Source of the DNA: Neopestalotiopsis rosae
Lineage: Eukaryota > Ascomycota > Sordariomycetes > Amphisphaeriales > Sporocadaceae
Direction of reading: 5' to 3'
Assembly (NCBI GenBank): GCA_023078685.1
Contig: JALGAS010000002.1
Location: forward strand, 7,192,001-7,256,000
DNA: 64,000 nucleotides
Shown piece after piece: positions 44,678 to 55,138 of this stretch (positions are counted from its first letter, which is position 1; each line of letters opens with the position of its first letter). The notes beneath the pieces are model-generated. The model was not told the DNA's origin. It did no database searches and saw only the letters and a program-made list of their open reading frames with translations. The translations under genes were made by a program, and so were the position numbers.

Positions 44678-47334
44678 GCCTGTTGGCATTGGCTGGCCCT
44701 GTAGGATGCGGGTGCAGCTGCAGCAACAGCGCTGTCGTTCAATTTCATGGGGGGGGGGGCCTGGGGGGCTGGGGGCCTCCCGCGACGTCCCGGATCAGCA
44801 CACGTACGCTGCAGTGGCCCTACCGTAACATTGTCATTAGATTCACCCTCACGAAACCTCTGACATCTGGACCTTTCTCCATTCTTCTTTCTGATTTATG
44901 TGGTACCATATCTCTCGTCAGACCGGCAGTGAATATGACCCCTTGACCTTTTACTGGGTCTCTTTTTCCCTACGCACGTTCCTCCACAGCAGTCAGGTCG
45001 TATGTGTCTCTCTTTAATAGTCGAGAAACTTCTATTTTCCGCAGGGATCGACGCTGGACGTTGGCCCAGACCATCGTGGACCTAAAGCCCTCCATGAGAG
45101 ACCCAGAGTGCCTCAAACTCCGACAAAGCCATTTGCAAGGTAGCGAGGCTCACAACGGTGGCTCACTCGTCCGTGGTACAACGACGCCCCAGTGTTGTAT
45201 GAAATGAAGAATCATAATCTCTGCTTATGGAGCCCCATAGCCCAATGTCGTCCAGGCATGCCAGGTCTCCTCGGGTTATCCTGATTGGACATGGGGTGCC
45301 AAGGGGTTTTCAAAGTTGAGTTCATACTTGTCGATCTGCCGCTACTATTGCACCCACTATTGATGAACTCCCCAGCTTTGCCAGAGCGATAAAGCCACAG
45401 TCATACACAGCAGAGGGAGAGTCTCTTGCAACTGCCGCCCACGATACTGAACGGTTTACATTCCGCACCTCTGCTTAGACGACAGCCGGTGGTGCCGGAC
45501 TGAACTCATGACCATTGACTCACAGCCAGCGCGCAAACTTAATTCCGCTACAGGAAACACTACCCGCTGACAAAGCCAATGGTGGCTGGTTGCCCTCTCA
45601 ACTTGTCTGCCTGCAAAGGAGTATGGTCTGACTGTACGCACTAAGCTGCTTGGCTGCGCTGCCCTTTCGGTTCCTGGCGATCCTTCGACTAGGCACTGCC
45701 CTCTCGTGGGAGCTCTCCGAGTTCCCCGCCGCCTCGCGTTGTTCGCTAGTTCGGGCTGTCAAGCAACGGCGTTTCGGGGCGGACACATGTCTTGCGAGTC
45801 GTGTAGGAAACCTTGAGCACAGCTTTCCCGACAGCCCGTCGCACCCCTACTCACAGATATATTCCGACCCATGCCGCAGTACACGTACTATTGCGAATGG
45901 GCTGACCTGGTCCATGCTTTTCACTCATGTCTCGTTACTATACACAACAACGGGAAACTGTCCAATCGTGAGCTTGAATCATTTTCCAGGGTCCTGATAT
46001 GTACTATGTATGTGTCCGATAGCGACCCGTCACTCTCGCGCCGGCTGTTTCGGCAGCGTATCCACTATTCGTGGTCGCATCTAGCTGTTGCGTCTCTACT
46101 GTTCAGAGATATAGTGTCAATCTACACCAAGTAGTCTATTCGACATCTCCGACTCGGCCAAGTGATAAATCATACAATCAGTGCATTGTTGCGACCGTTT
46201 CGACGACGACTTGATGCCCTCCCTCGTGGTGTCTCCTTGGCTGGTCCAGAACTCAATGCACCCCGCGACACGCTTGCGGTAGTTCACTGCGCCAGGGGTG
46301 CCAACATCCGAAGGCTGGGCTCAAACTCTACCTCAGTTAGATATCAGCCTTGTGACCCCTCGGTGGACACAGAGTTCGAAAGTGCCATGTCGCTTTCTCG
46401 GCATTCCTAACGACTCCGCATCTTTCGCGGGTGGCACAGTAAACGCCAGGGAGCCCTTGCAAGTCGTGCTATGTTTGCTCTTCAGATGGAAGCTCAAACG
46501 GAGTGGTCGTATTGACAGCTCGGTGTCCGAGAATTCCAGCCGCCGTACCCGACAGCCTTTCGCCTATAGACTTGCAAGTTGTGTGTGGCTTCATGCCGTA
46601 TCCGTAGCATCATATGATTTTCCTAACAAGCAATATGAATTGCCCAGCAAGGCGGTGCTTTTGTGCTGCAGAGGCGGAATCTGGACCTGAGCCTCCATTC
46701 TCTTGGAAAGCCACGATAAAACCTTATATCAGCAATCGTGCCATTGTATCGAGTCAGGCAGCTAACAAAGCAAGCCAATCAGATGCAATGGAGCTCCCCA
46801 GCAGTCTCCGGACTATGTCCACTAGGAGTCCTCTATCATGGTCTTTACCATTTGTGGTCGTGCTATTCTCATCAAGTTGGCAAACTAGTCCAGTAGGTGG
46901 TGCCTTTATGGCTACTCGGCACCACTAAAGGACAAGTCTTGAGTGAGAAACGGTTTGCCAGAGACTTGACAGGACCGAATCCCGAGAGGATGCATACACC
47001 ATGGCGTTGAAGAGAATCGGAATATCCTGTCCGTCGCGCCTTAGTCGGGCTCCTCTCCGCTCTCCGCGGACGCGATGGACACAAGTGTCCCGCGAATTGA
47101 TAAGCTTAATAATTTGTGCGAAGCGCAAGTAAGCACTACTAAGGATGAGCGGCTGAAACGAAACGAAACATAGGCTTGCCCACTCGTGGAGCCTCGGCCA
47201 TGACTTGAGATATGAGTAATTCGCGTAGATCAGCTAAGCGTTGGCTTTGTCAAGCTTATGTTGATGATTTGTGATTCGGAGATAGCTTCAATCGGCTAGG
47301 ATACGATGTTTGAGTCGCCAGGGGACGTACGTGA

Positions 47335-47656
47335 ACTCGCAGAAATGGTCAGAGGATCGTTGTGGTTGAGAAGTACCCAGAAAGCTTAGGACCAGAAATA
47401 AGGCTATTACTTGAGGAGGAGCGTGGGTTTAAGGAACAACTTTCAGATTTCCATTTCGATATGTCCGAATCCTTCTCTCAGACTAAACCACCCATGGCTA
47501 CGGCAGGCTTCATGGCGCGGTCGAATGCAGCGGAAATGGAGGAGGGTCGGCTACTCAGCATGTCAGCGGGCCTGGCATCTCTTACAATAATGATAATACT
47601 GGCCGTGACTGAGATAGAGCGTCTATCAGGAAACGGACCGACCCAAAACCTACGGT
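47335..47656 (+). other. Possible orphan exon or gene fragment
   Basis: An open frame of about 107 codons starts after a stop at 47332-47334 and runs to CAAAACCTACG followed by a GTAAGC-type donor. Its translation is amphipathic and then hydrophobic (PEIRLLLEEERGFKEQL, later SMSAGLASLTIMIILAVTEI), which looks more protein-like than neighbouring frames. There is no ATG at a sensible start and no second exon found. It may be a relic or an internal exon of an unrecognised gene. Confidence 0.25.
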
Positions 47657-48005
47657 AAGCCATCTACGCATATGACAGAGCAAATCAGCAAATATTTTCA
47701 TGTTTAGATTGAATGGAAAATTGTGATATTTGCTATTCGTGCCTTTCACTTTTAGGCGGTAAAAAAGTCGATGAGGTAAGAGGAGAAACGATAGAAAGAA
47801 AAATAGAGAATTCGAAGAAATGTGTGCGAAGAGAGTATTGCTGGCTCAATTCTTCAACGGATAATGCCATTGGGATCATACACATAAGTCTTATCGCCCT
47901 CTAATTGTAAATTTTCCTGATCTTTACAACCAAGGTCAACGCTTTGTAATCAAACTATTGAGATCATTGACTCTCATGATACCATACTTATGTTCATATT
48001 TGCAA

Positions 48006-49225
48006 TTATATTGTCATTATTGAGCTTCCATCCCCCGGCCGGCCTAGCCAGGAAGAGAATATATCATCTACGCCATGGACGTTCCATCTAGGGCCATCTC
48101 CAAAGCAGATGAAACTTTCTATCAGCCTGTCCACAGCCACCGACAAAGACTGGTGTGACTTGTCGTCCTCGGGCCTACCCGCCGCCTTTTCCAGCAAAGT
48201 AAAACAATCGGGCCCAAGGAATGAGCGGACGCGGGCCTCGACACCAATGGCATCAACCCACATGTTTACATCTTGGTTGCGACTATTGAACTCGGCTGTC
48301 ACGCTGCGCCGCAGACTCCGCATCGTGTCCGGGTCAGCGGCGCCCGCATACTCGGCGCTGATATAACCTAGGTGGCGGTACTCGAGCCGCGCCTCGACCA
48401 TGGCCTTGATCAAGCCGTGGCTTACGGCCTGCAGGGTGGCCGAGTGCTGCATCATGCGCCGAATGCACGGGTTCCGGCTGGCTGCAAATTCCTCGCGGCC
48501 GAGCGCGTGGTGCTCGTGGTGGCAGGAGGACCGCGCGTGCTCCATGACGGCCCAGAATAGACGGCCAGCCATGGTGTCGGCGGCGTCGCCCAGATATGGC
48601 ACAATGTCCTCGGGCGGCTTGTCTATGCGTATGTACCGCATAGGATTCAGCCACATCATGCATCTCGTTGCCTTGAACGCTGGTTGCGAGGCGTGAGTGA
48701 CCGTGAGATCTTCCCCGCTGAAAGTGCCCGCTTCCGCAAGCCTTGCTTCGCTGCTTGTAGACACATTGCTTATTTCCGTCCCACATTGACCAGAGAGCTC
48801 AGGAGATTCCGTGGCACAATTCTGTTCAAGCACATCTCGTGGACTTGATGACCGGAGATGACCAGTATCAATCCCAGCCGCCTCGGCCGCCTGCGCAATG
48901 ACCGACAAAAGATCGCTCCGGTCATCGTGCCGTGCAATCTTGGCGACGGATTCCAGGGCTTCCCTAAGCCGCTGGTTCTCCAGCTGCATCTCCTGAACGG
49001 CCAGAGCCTGTCTCTTGCGGAAGGCGGCCTGGGCCGATCTGCCCCTTTCGCGGCGCCGCTGTTGAAACGGGGAACGGAGGATCCAGTCAGCTCCAATTCT
49101 CCGCATACACGATTACGGGGGTAAAACCGGGGTTCAGGAGGGGGCTATGCACTATATTTATGCAGGGGGATGGATAAAGGGGGTTGGACAAATGAACTCA
49201 CCTTGAGCTCCTGTTCAGCATCCAT
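48006..49225 (-). CDS. bZIP transcription factor
   Basis: Nuclear regulator of about 358 residues. A tiny first exon (49225-49202) encodes MDAEQELK and is spliced by GTGAGT...TCAACAG to exon 2 (49058-48006), completing the basic region RRRERGRSAQAAFRKRQ. A short leucine-zipper-like helix follows (LAVQEMQLENQRLREALESV). Without the first exon the basic region would start in unrelated sequence, so the splice is well supported. The C-terminal half matches the DUF3425-like pattern of fungal bZIP proteins in form (HSATLQAVSHGLIKAMVEAR, RHLGYISAEYAG), rich in helix. It is divergent from the SDR gene over 534 bp holding several ACGT-core sites, so it probably controls that gene and itself. Stress or catabolic regulation is an inference. 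Confidence 0.9.
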
Positions 49226-49759
49226 AATTAGAAAGAAGTAAATTAATGTACCGTCCTGAGAAAAGAGGTCCCGAGCACAACGTACAGTTACGTGACACGG
49301 GAAACATGTTCAGTAAATAAAGTGGGCATTTGTCAGCTGTCTCTCGGCCGCTGCTGCGCCGCCTGACCCCGTTGGAACGCCGAGTGGGTACCCCTTGACC
49401 GGCGTCGAATCCGTCCGATCACGTAACATCACGTACCATCACCACCAGCAACACCAAAATCATCGGAGCCGGGCTGCAAAATACACACAATTTGTCGGGG
49501 CAATTTTGCGGACAGAGCACGATCAATGAAATTCAACAATGAATCTTACCAATCTCCTTTGCTCCCATGGCTGACAAATGTGACCATAACTGGATCGCTC
49601 TGTAAGTGTCGGTATAGTGGGAAGATGTATGGCCATTCGTAGATTATAAGAGATGGGATACTTCTCGCGATAAAGAAGAAAATATGAAAGTCAATCAGCA
49701 AATAAATTATAACCAACACAATCCTCAAGCAAGAAATCAAGAAACCTGACTTGTCCAAA
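49226..49759. promoter_or_regulatory. Shared bZIP/SDR divergent promoter with ACGT sites
   Basis: The bidirectional intergenic region carries TTACGTGA at 49288-49295, TCACGTAA at 49419-49426 and TCACGTAC at 49429-49436. The last two form a 10-bp direct repeat (ATCACGTAAC, ATCACGTACC). bZIP dimers bind ACGT-core elements such as TTACGTAA and TGACGTCA. The combination of a bZIP gene on one side and these sites in its own promoter suggests autoregulation and co-control of the SDR gene. Occupancy is not shown by sequence. Confidence 0.5.
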
Positions 49760-50767
49760 ATGTCTGGCCCAAGCATTTCCGCCGAAGAACTTGCAAAGTA
49801 CTTCAAAAGCCCAACTGCAGTCTATCATACAGAATCGTATCCCTTTATCAGCCCAACTCGACCTGAACTCTCTACAAAGGGTAAGACAGCGATCGTCACC
49901 GGTGCTGGGAAAGGAGGTATCGGAAACTCGATTGCCCTGTCCCTGGCAAAATCCGGCATCTCAGCTCTTGGTCTCATCGGACGTACCGAGGCGACACTCC
50001 TCGCTACCAAAGAGGCTGTCGAAAAGATATCGCCAGACACCCGCGTCTTCCTCTACGCCGTGGATCTTGTAGATGCCGAGGGCATTGCCTCAGCACTGCA
50101 GTCCTTTGCAGACAGCACAGGGTCCAAGATCGACATCCTGGGCGCCAACGCGGGCTACATGTCGGACCTGAACACGGTCCTAGGTTCGGATGCTGAGGAC
50201 TGGTGGCGCGGCTTCGAGATCAACATCCGCGGCAACTTCAACCTGCTGCGAGCCTGGGCGCCGCACGCGCAGCCCGGGGGCGTCGTCATCCACACCAGCA
50301 CCTCGGCCATCCACGGGCCTTACATGCCGGGCTTCTCGAGCTACCGCGGCTCCAAGGCCGGCGCCACCAAGGTCTTTGAGATTTTCCGCCACGAGATGGC
50401 TGAGCTCGGCAATGGTGTTCGGGTTGTGCAGTTCCACCCCGGTCTCATTCGGTCGACCATGAGCTACAAGTTCGCGCCGACCACTGAAGGTTTTCCGTTT
50501 GACAATGGTTAGTAATTATCCTTCCGCAAGCGTGTTGATCTCCTCGACATTGAATAAATGGATTTGTGAGTTACACTCATGACTGACTCAGCCAATTTAG
50601 TTGATTTGAGCGGCGACTGCTTCAATTGGCTCGCGAGTGATGAGGCCAAGTTTTTGAATGGCAAGTTGATCATGGCCAACTGGGATGCGGAAGAGCTGGT
50701 TCAGAAAAAGGACGAAATTTCCGGCAACGTAGACTTGTACACCATGAACCTCGTTGGTTGGGTGTGA
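49760..50767 (+). CDS. Short-chain dehydrogenase/reductase
   Basis: NAD(P)-dependent classical SDR of 307 residues. Exon 1 is 49760-50507 and exon 2 is 50592-50767 (84-bp intron, GTTAGT...CTCAG). The ATG at 49760 gives MSGPSISAEELAKYF. The Rossmann motif is AIVTGAGKGGIGNSIA near residue 47, NAG follows near residue 130 (LGANAGYMS), and the catalytic Tyr195 and Lys199 are in SSYRGSKAG, preceded by the serine of HTSTSAIHGP. The C-terminal exon closes the substrate pocket (DCFNWLASDEAKFLNGKLIMANWD). The substrate is unknown. It sits between a divergent bZIP gene and a downstream MFS transporter in the same direction, so it may act on the transported compound. Confidence 0.95.
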
Positions 50768-51200
50768 GCCCTAGAATTGGTTATAACGCATTCCTATTTG
50801 TTATATATTTTCGTGTAGAATTCAAGAACTCTATCAGACTGTTTGTGTGCATAATTCCCCACTAAACGAGATTGACGCAGAATGACACCACTTTCATCAG
50901 CAGCCCGCCATGATGCAAGCCGCAGAGAGCAAGGCCCGGCATGCCGGCCGTGTAACGCTCCCATGATGTCGCGATAACCCCGAACCTCAGACCCCGCGTC
51001 ATGTACCCCAATATCGGCATGCGGTCACGGAAGGGGAGAGATCAGAGCCAAATTGGAATACTATCGTTGATGTCCCTTCTGTTCCTAGATGTGTTGATTC
51101 TACGCTCTTTTCAGTGCTCGACGTGCTCTCGTGTTTGTCAAACACAACTTTTGCCATATCTATCAATCTGTGCCACAATTGACCTACTTCCACCGGAAAG
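50768..51200. other. Intergenic spacer before MFS transporter gene
   Basis: A 433-bp tandem spacer with the SDR 3' end and the transporter promoter. No ACGT-core repeat like that in the bZIP/SDR promoter was seen. No other feature was found. Confidence 0.5.
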
Positions 51201-52808
51201 ATGGCTTCTGAGATATATCAAATTCAAAAGCCTCAGGCAGGCATAGAGGCTGACACACAAAAGAGAGATTTGCTGCAGGCCGTGAGCGATGCTGCCTCAA
51301 CTGAACACCGCATGACAGTCAAAGAAGCTCTGCAGAGATATCCCAAAGCCATCTTTTGCTCGGTCGGCTTGTCCATGGCTGTTGTCATGGATGGCTACGA
51401 CATGAGTCTTATACAGAACTTCTTCTCGGTTGCCCAGTTTAGGCAGAGGTATGGCAACCCGATGCCAAACGGTGATTACCAACTCAGCTCGACATGGCAG
51501 TCTGTACTCATTGGCATGTCCTCGGTGGGGGCGTTCTTTGGTCTGTTTCTAGCTGGTCAACTCGTTGAAACTCTGGGGTTCCGGCGCACCATGACCCTGG
51601 CGCTGGCTTTCATCTGCGCCGCGATCTTCATCGTCTCCTTTGCGCAGAATCTTGGAATGCTCGCGGCTGGACAAGTCATCTGTGGCATTCCCTGGGGCAT
51701 GTTCCAAGGAATGGCCAGTACGTATGCCGCCGATGTTGCCCCACTCAGTCTTCGTTCTCTCCTCACCAGTTACATCAACCTCTGTTGGGCATTCGGAGGT
51801 TTTGTGAGTGTGGGTGTTTTGACGGCGTGTCTGCAACGTACGGATGAATGGGCGTACCGGATACCCTTTGCGGTTCAGTGGGTGTGGCTCCCGCCGATTG
51901 CAGCCGTAGTCTACTTTGCTCCAGAGTCTCCCTGGTGGCTCCTGCGACAGGACCGGTCAGAAGATGCACGGGCAACCCTGCGCAGGCTTGCCTCATCAAA
52001 AGTCAGTGATCAAGAGGTCGAAAGCTCCCTGAAACTGATCCAAATCACCAACGAGCATGAAAAGCTGCTTCAGGCGGGTACGGGATATCTGAGTCTCTTT
52101 AAAGGGACTAACTTGCGACGAACCGAGATCGCTTCTTTGACTTGGGTCTGCCAGGTGACTTGGGGAACTTGGTTCGCCAGCCAGATTACCTATTTCCTCC
52201 AGCAGGGCGGACTCGACGAGCGAGATTCTTTCTCCTTTGGTCTAGGTATGACGGCTCTCAATTGCGCAGGCACCATCATCTCTTGGTTCGTATCAAGCTA
52301 TCTCGGACGGCGAATAATGTACTTACTCGGTTTATCGGGAATGCTGTTGTCTGAAATTATTGTTGGGTGCTTTGGCATTCCCCATTCCACTGGCTTGGGC
52401 CTTGTCTGGGCTTCTGGCGCCGTGCTTATCGCCAACAATCTCATCTACTATCTCACGATTGGTCCTGTGTGCTTCACAATTATCTCCGAGATCCCATCAG
52501 CTCGACTGAGAAATCGAACCATCACTTTTGCTCGGGCTTGCTACCTCACCGCTGCGGTGGCTGCAAACTTCCTGCAGGCTGCTCTCATCAATCCCACAGC
52601 GTGGAATCTGAAAGGAAAGGGGGCCTTCGTCTGGGCAGGCTTTTGTCTCGTCTCCTTGGTATGGGCATTCTTCAGACTTCCAGAGACCAAGAATAGGCTG
52701 GCGGCTGAGTTGGATATTCTTTTTGAAGACCATACTCTGACTCGCAAGTTCAAGACCACATCTGTCGACCTACGTCAATTCTCGGACACCAAGGTCGAAG
52801 ATATCTGA
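51201..52808 (+). CDS. MFS sugar-type transporter
   Basis: Plasma-membrane carrier of the sugar/maltose-type (alpha-glucoside:H+ symporter-like) MFS family, single exon, 535 residues. It has a hydrophilic N tail, then the first TM with SMAVVMDGYDMSLIQNFF, a pattern typical of fungal maltose/alpha-glucoside permeases. Further landmarks are QLVETLGFRR (loop 2-3), GQVICGIPWGMFQGM, the APESPWWLLRQ motif before the central loop, and PETKNRLAAELDILFE after the last TM (the PETKG-like motif). The ATG context is AAAGATGGC. It lies 433 bp behind the SDR gene in the same direction and probably belongs to the bZIP-SDR module. The substrate may be a sugar or sugar conjugate; this is inference. Confidence 0.95.
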   Translation: MASEIYQIQKPQAGIEADTQKRDLLQAVSDAASTEHRMTVKEALQRYPKAIFCSVGLSMAVVMDGYDMSLIQNFFSVAQFRQRYGNPMPNGDYQLSSTWQSVLIGMSSVGAFFGLFLAGQLVETLGFRRTMTLALAFICAAIFIVSFAQNLGMLAAGQVICGIPWGMFQGMASTYAADVAPLSLRSLLTSYINLCWAFGGFVSVGVLTACLQRTDEWAYRIPFAVQWVWLPPIAAVVYFAPESPWWLLRQDRSEDARATLRRLASSKVSDQEVESSLKLIQITNEHEKLLQAGTGYLSLFKGTNLRRTEIASLTWVCQVTWGTWFASQITYFLQQGGLDERDSFSFGLGMTALNCAGTIISWFVSSYLGRRIMYLLGLSGMLLSEIIVGCFGIPHSTGLGLVWASGAVLIANNLIYYLTIGPVCFTIISEIPSARLRNRTITFARACYLTAAVAANFLQAALINPTAWNLKGKGAFVWAGFCLVSLVWAFFRLPETKNRLAAELDILFEDHTLTRKFKTTSVDLRQFSDTKVEDI

Positions 52809-53497
52809 AACGAAGATGAAGAATAGGTAAAATAAAATTTCAGGAACACATCATTCACGTTGTCGGCACCTGAACATGTGCATTGGGGACTTATAAAACT
52901 TTACTACGACGGATTCGTGATTCGGATGCGTGAGTGCATCGGTCGGCATCGCGTATGGGTAAAGCCAGCCTCTGAATGGAGTCCGCTGTCGTAGGCACCC
53001 ATGATTGGGGCATGTCTCATGCATACCTGTGCAGGTGCCCCGCAATGCTCTTCCCACCTGATTTCCGAGCATCTCGGTATCAGTAGAATGAGACGATCGT
53101 TTCCTGACGAATGCAGTTGCGAGAATATTGAAAACAGGAGCCTCCTCTGAATTTGCGTTGAAGACGTGGCTGTCGCTATCAAGCGATTAAATCACGGCTC
53201 AGCACGAGGACGAGGGGAGGCATTACTGCAGCTGTCACTTTTGCCGGTAATTCTTGACGAGTTGTGTCCAGACGTCTGTATTATGTACGAAGAGTGGTAT
53301 ATCACGCACGGCGCAGGTGGTGGGCAGGAAACATCATGGCGGACGCCGGGGGCCTGAAGTTGGTGCCTTAGGTACCTACCTACCTGGAGGGGGCGCTACG
53401 GATGTGCTTCCGTATAGTGGCTCGTTTAGTGCATGTGCCCCAAGTCTATCCCAGCGTAATGACAGAGATTTGTACAGAGTACTACACATCAGTCAAC
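52809..53497. other. Intergenic region, no gene seen
   Basis: This 689-bp tandem spacer has short frames without support. In-frame upstream ATGs at 53402 and 53459 belong to the next gene's open frame, but 53498 is chosen as its start. Confidence 0.5.
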
Positions 53498-54220
53498 ATG
53501 GCCGACCATCCCCTAGCCCGAGAAAATCTTTCGACTCTGAAGACTCTACAGGCCGAAGGACAGCAAGTAGGCAGCCGTGGTCATCATATGCAATTGAGCG
53601 GATTCTTTCACTGGGGCTTCGTCATTTATCGCTGCGACTATACCAATGACGAGCTTTGGACACGCTTTATAGCACGCCTACGCCACGAAGTCGACGCCTA
53701 CATGGGCAGAAATCATGAGGACCGCACTACAGGCCCGTATCTGGAATGGACCGTTATCGAAGACCGGGAGAGGTTGGACGGGGCCACCAAGGAGCAAGTT
53801 CGGGAGCTGTTTAGGACCTGGCGGCGAGGCTTGTCCGTTGAACGGGATGGGCCGGGCGTAGATAACCCGCTGACGACTCGTCTGCCTCGCTTCGAATATT
53901 GTGTGCACATTGGAGGCGACAGTCTCTCTAGTTTGCTGGACGGGGAAAAGTACAAAGCAGGCGGAGAGCGCGGGCGGGGGCCGCCGGTCAAGTGCGCTTT
54001 GGTGTCGGTTCCCGCGGAACATCCCTCAGCCGCCTTACCGGCATCAAATTTTGAAGACGAAGGCAGTGAGAGTGACGAGAGCGAGGACTTGAGTGATGAA
54101 TACGACATTGGGTGGATGTATATACCCCTCGACTCCTGGGTTGTTGCCTACGAGGAATTGCACATTGGTCATGGCTGGGACTTGATTTATAAACGACCTC
54201 CTGAAGTAGGCTACTGGTAA
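53498..54220 (+). CDS. Fungal hypothetical protein
   Basis: Single-exon protein of about 240 residues that I do not recognise by name. Its features look conserved: FFHWGFVIYRCDYTNDELW near the start, YLEWTVIEDRERLDGATKEQ, a charged RELFRTWRRGL segment, RFEYCVHIGGDSLSSLLDG, an acidic low-complexity stretch (DEGSESDESEDLSDEYD), and a C-terminal aromatic block GWMYIPLDSWVVAYEEL. No TM, signal peptide or catalytic motif is visible. This layout fits a family of fungal proteins often found in variable accessory regions; no function is known to me. The start MADHPLARENLS (53498) has a good ATG context; earlier in-frame ATGs exist at 53402 and 53459. Confidence 0.72.
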   Translation: MADHPLARENLSTLKTLQAEGQQVGSRGHHMQLSGFFHWGFVIYRCDYTNDELWTRFIARLRHEVDAYMGRNHEDRTTGPYLEWTVIEDRERLDGATKEQVRELFRTWRRGLSVERDGPGVDNPLTTRLPRFEYCVHIGGDSLSSLLDGEKYKAGGERGRGPPVKCALVSVPAEHPSAALPASNFEDEGSESDESEDLSDEYDIGWMYIPLDSWVVAYEELHIGHGWDLIYKRPPEVGYW

Positions 54221-54380
54221 ATTTCAAACCAATACATCCAGAACACCATATGCCCCGGCAGGCACAGAATACTCGTGTAAATTAGTAAGCTTGGACGAAC
54301 TCAGCCCCGACTGTTCGCCCCTGACCTGACAATGCAGGATTGTAAGGAAATACTGACATCCAAGAAACTATTTATGCTAC

Positions 54381-55138
54381 TCATACACCAACACAGACAT
54401 AGTAGTCTAACCACAGACTCGAGCAGTCGTCTCCCACACCCGGATTCAAAGCGTAAAAGCCGTCAAGAGAGATTCCGTATTCCTGGCTGATGGCCCAGCA
54501 ACCGTCGCCATCAATCACAAGATGCCATGCTGTGCAGTCGTTCGCTACACCAGCTTGTGTCGGGCTCGGCACAGCCGCAGAGGACGTTGTTGAAGTGGAC
54601 GTTCCCGATGTTGTGGACGGCGCGTCTGTCTCAATTATGGTCATGGAAACCGTCGCAGCTGTATCATATCTTGGTCAGTATAACATATCGCAATATGGCT
54701 GATGACTAGTTCTTACTGGTATTCCCCGCCTGCCGAACGCAATAGCTGTACACAGCCTGCAATTCACAATCACTGGCCGATAGACTCGGGTTCCACGCAA
54801 TCAAATTGTCAACTGTCACGCCGTTTCAGCTAGCCACAGAAGAGCAGCTGTTCAGAGACAGTGAAACATTACTACTAGTGCTTCCAAACGTGTCGGTGAA
54901 GAGGCTCACGCTCGCTCAGACGAAAACATTGCCGCTATTTTGAACTCGAAGTTCCGTAAGTTTCTAAGTTACCGGAATTATACCGGCTGCTGGAATAAAG
55001 ATATGACAAAACACGGTTATTTGTAGAGTGTAAAGAGCAAGATACTACAGAAGAACTGGGTCGGTTGTTACAAGTGGCATATATGATGGGTTCGAAGGAT
55101 TCGAGCTGTCCCGATTTTCCCTTGAGCTTTTTCAGCAA
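54381..55138 (-). pseudogene. Decayed LysM-domain protein gene
   Basis: LysM modules bind chitin or peptidoglycan-like glycans; secreted fungal forms often act at the cell surface. An intact 3' exon (54644-54381) encodes a Ser/Thr linker and one LysM repeat with CTAWHLVIDGDGCWAISQ and YALNPGVGDDC. Upstream, remnants of an earlier LysM repeat (ending LIAWNPSLSASDC) are interrupted by an in-frame TGA. Further up, a second TGA and a frame change occur within Ser/Thr-rich sequence. The GTAAGA donor between the repeats does not keep phase with the downstream exon. No start codon or signal peptide remains. Both nonsense codons are TGA, which could arise from C-to-T change, but a RIP history cannot be shown from one copy. 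Confidence 0.75.

Larger units (their letters stand above)
40686..48005. other. 7.3-kb gene-poor region
   Basis: No convincing complete gene was found. The first 1.5 kb upstream of the zinc-ribbon gene is pyrimidine-rich on its sense strand with long but unsupported frames (41182-41883 and 41424-42152, minus), typical of a long 5' leader. A 9-bp tandem repeat and a G11 run lie near 44.7 kb. A possible exon fragment is listed at 47335-47656. The rest has only short random frames. Confidence 0.45.
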
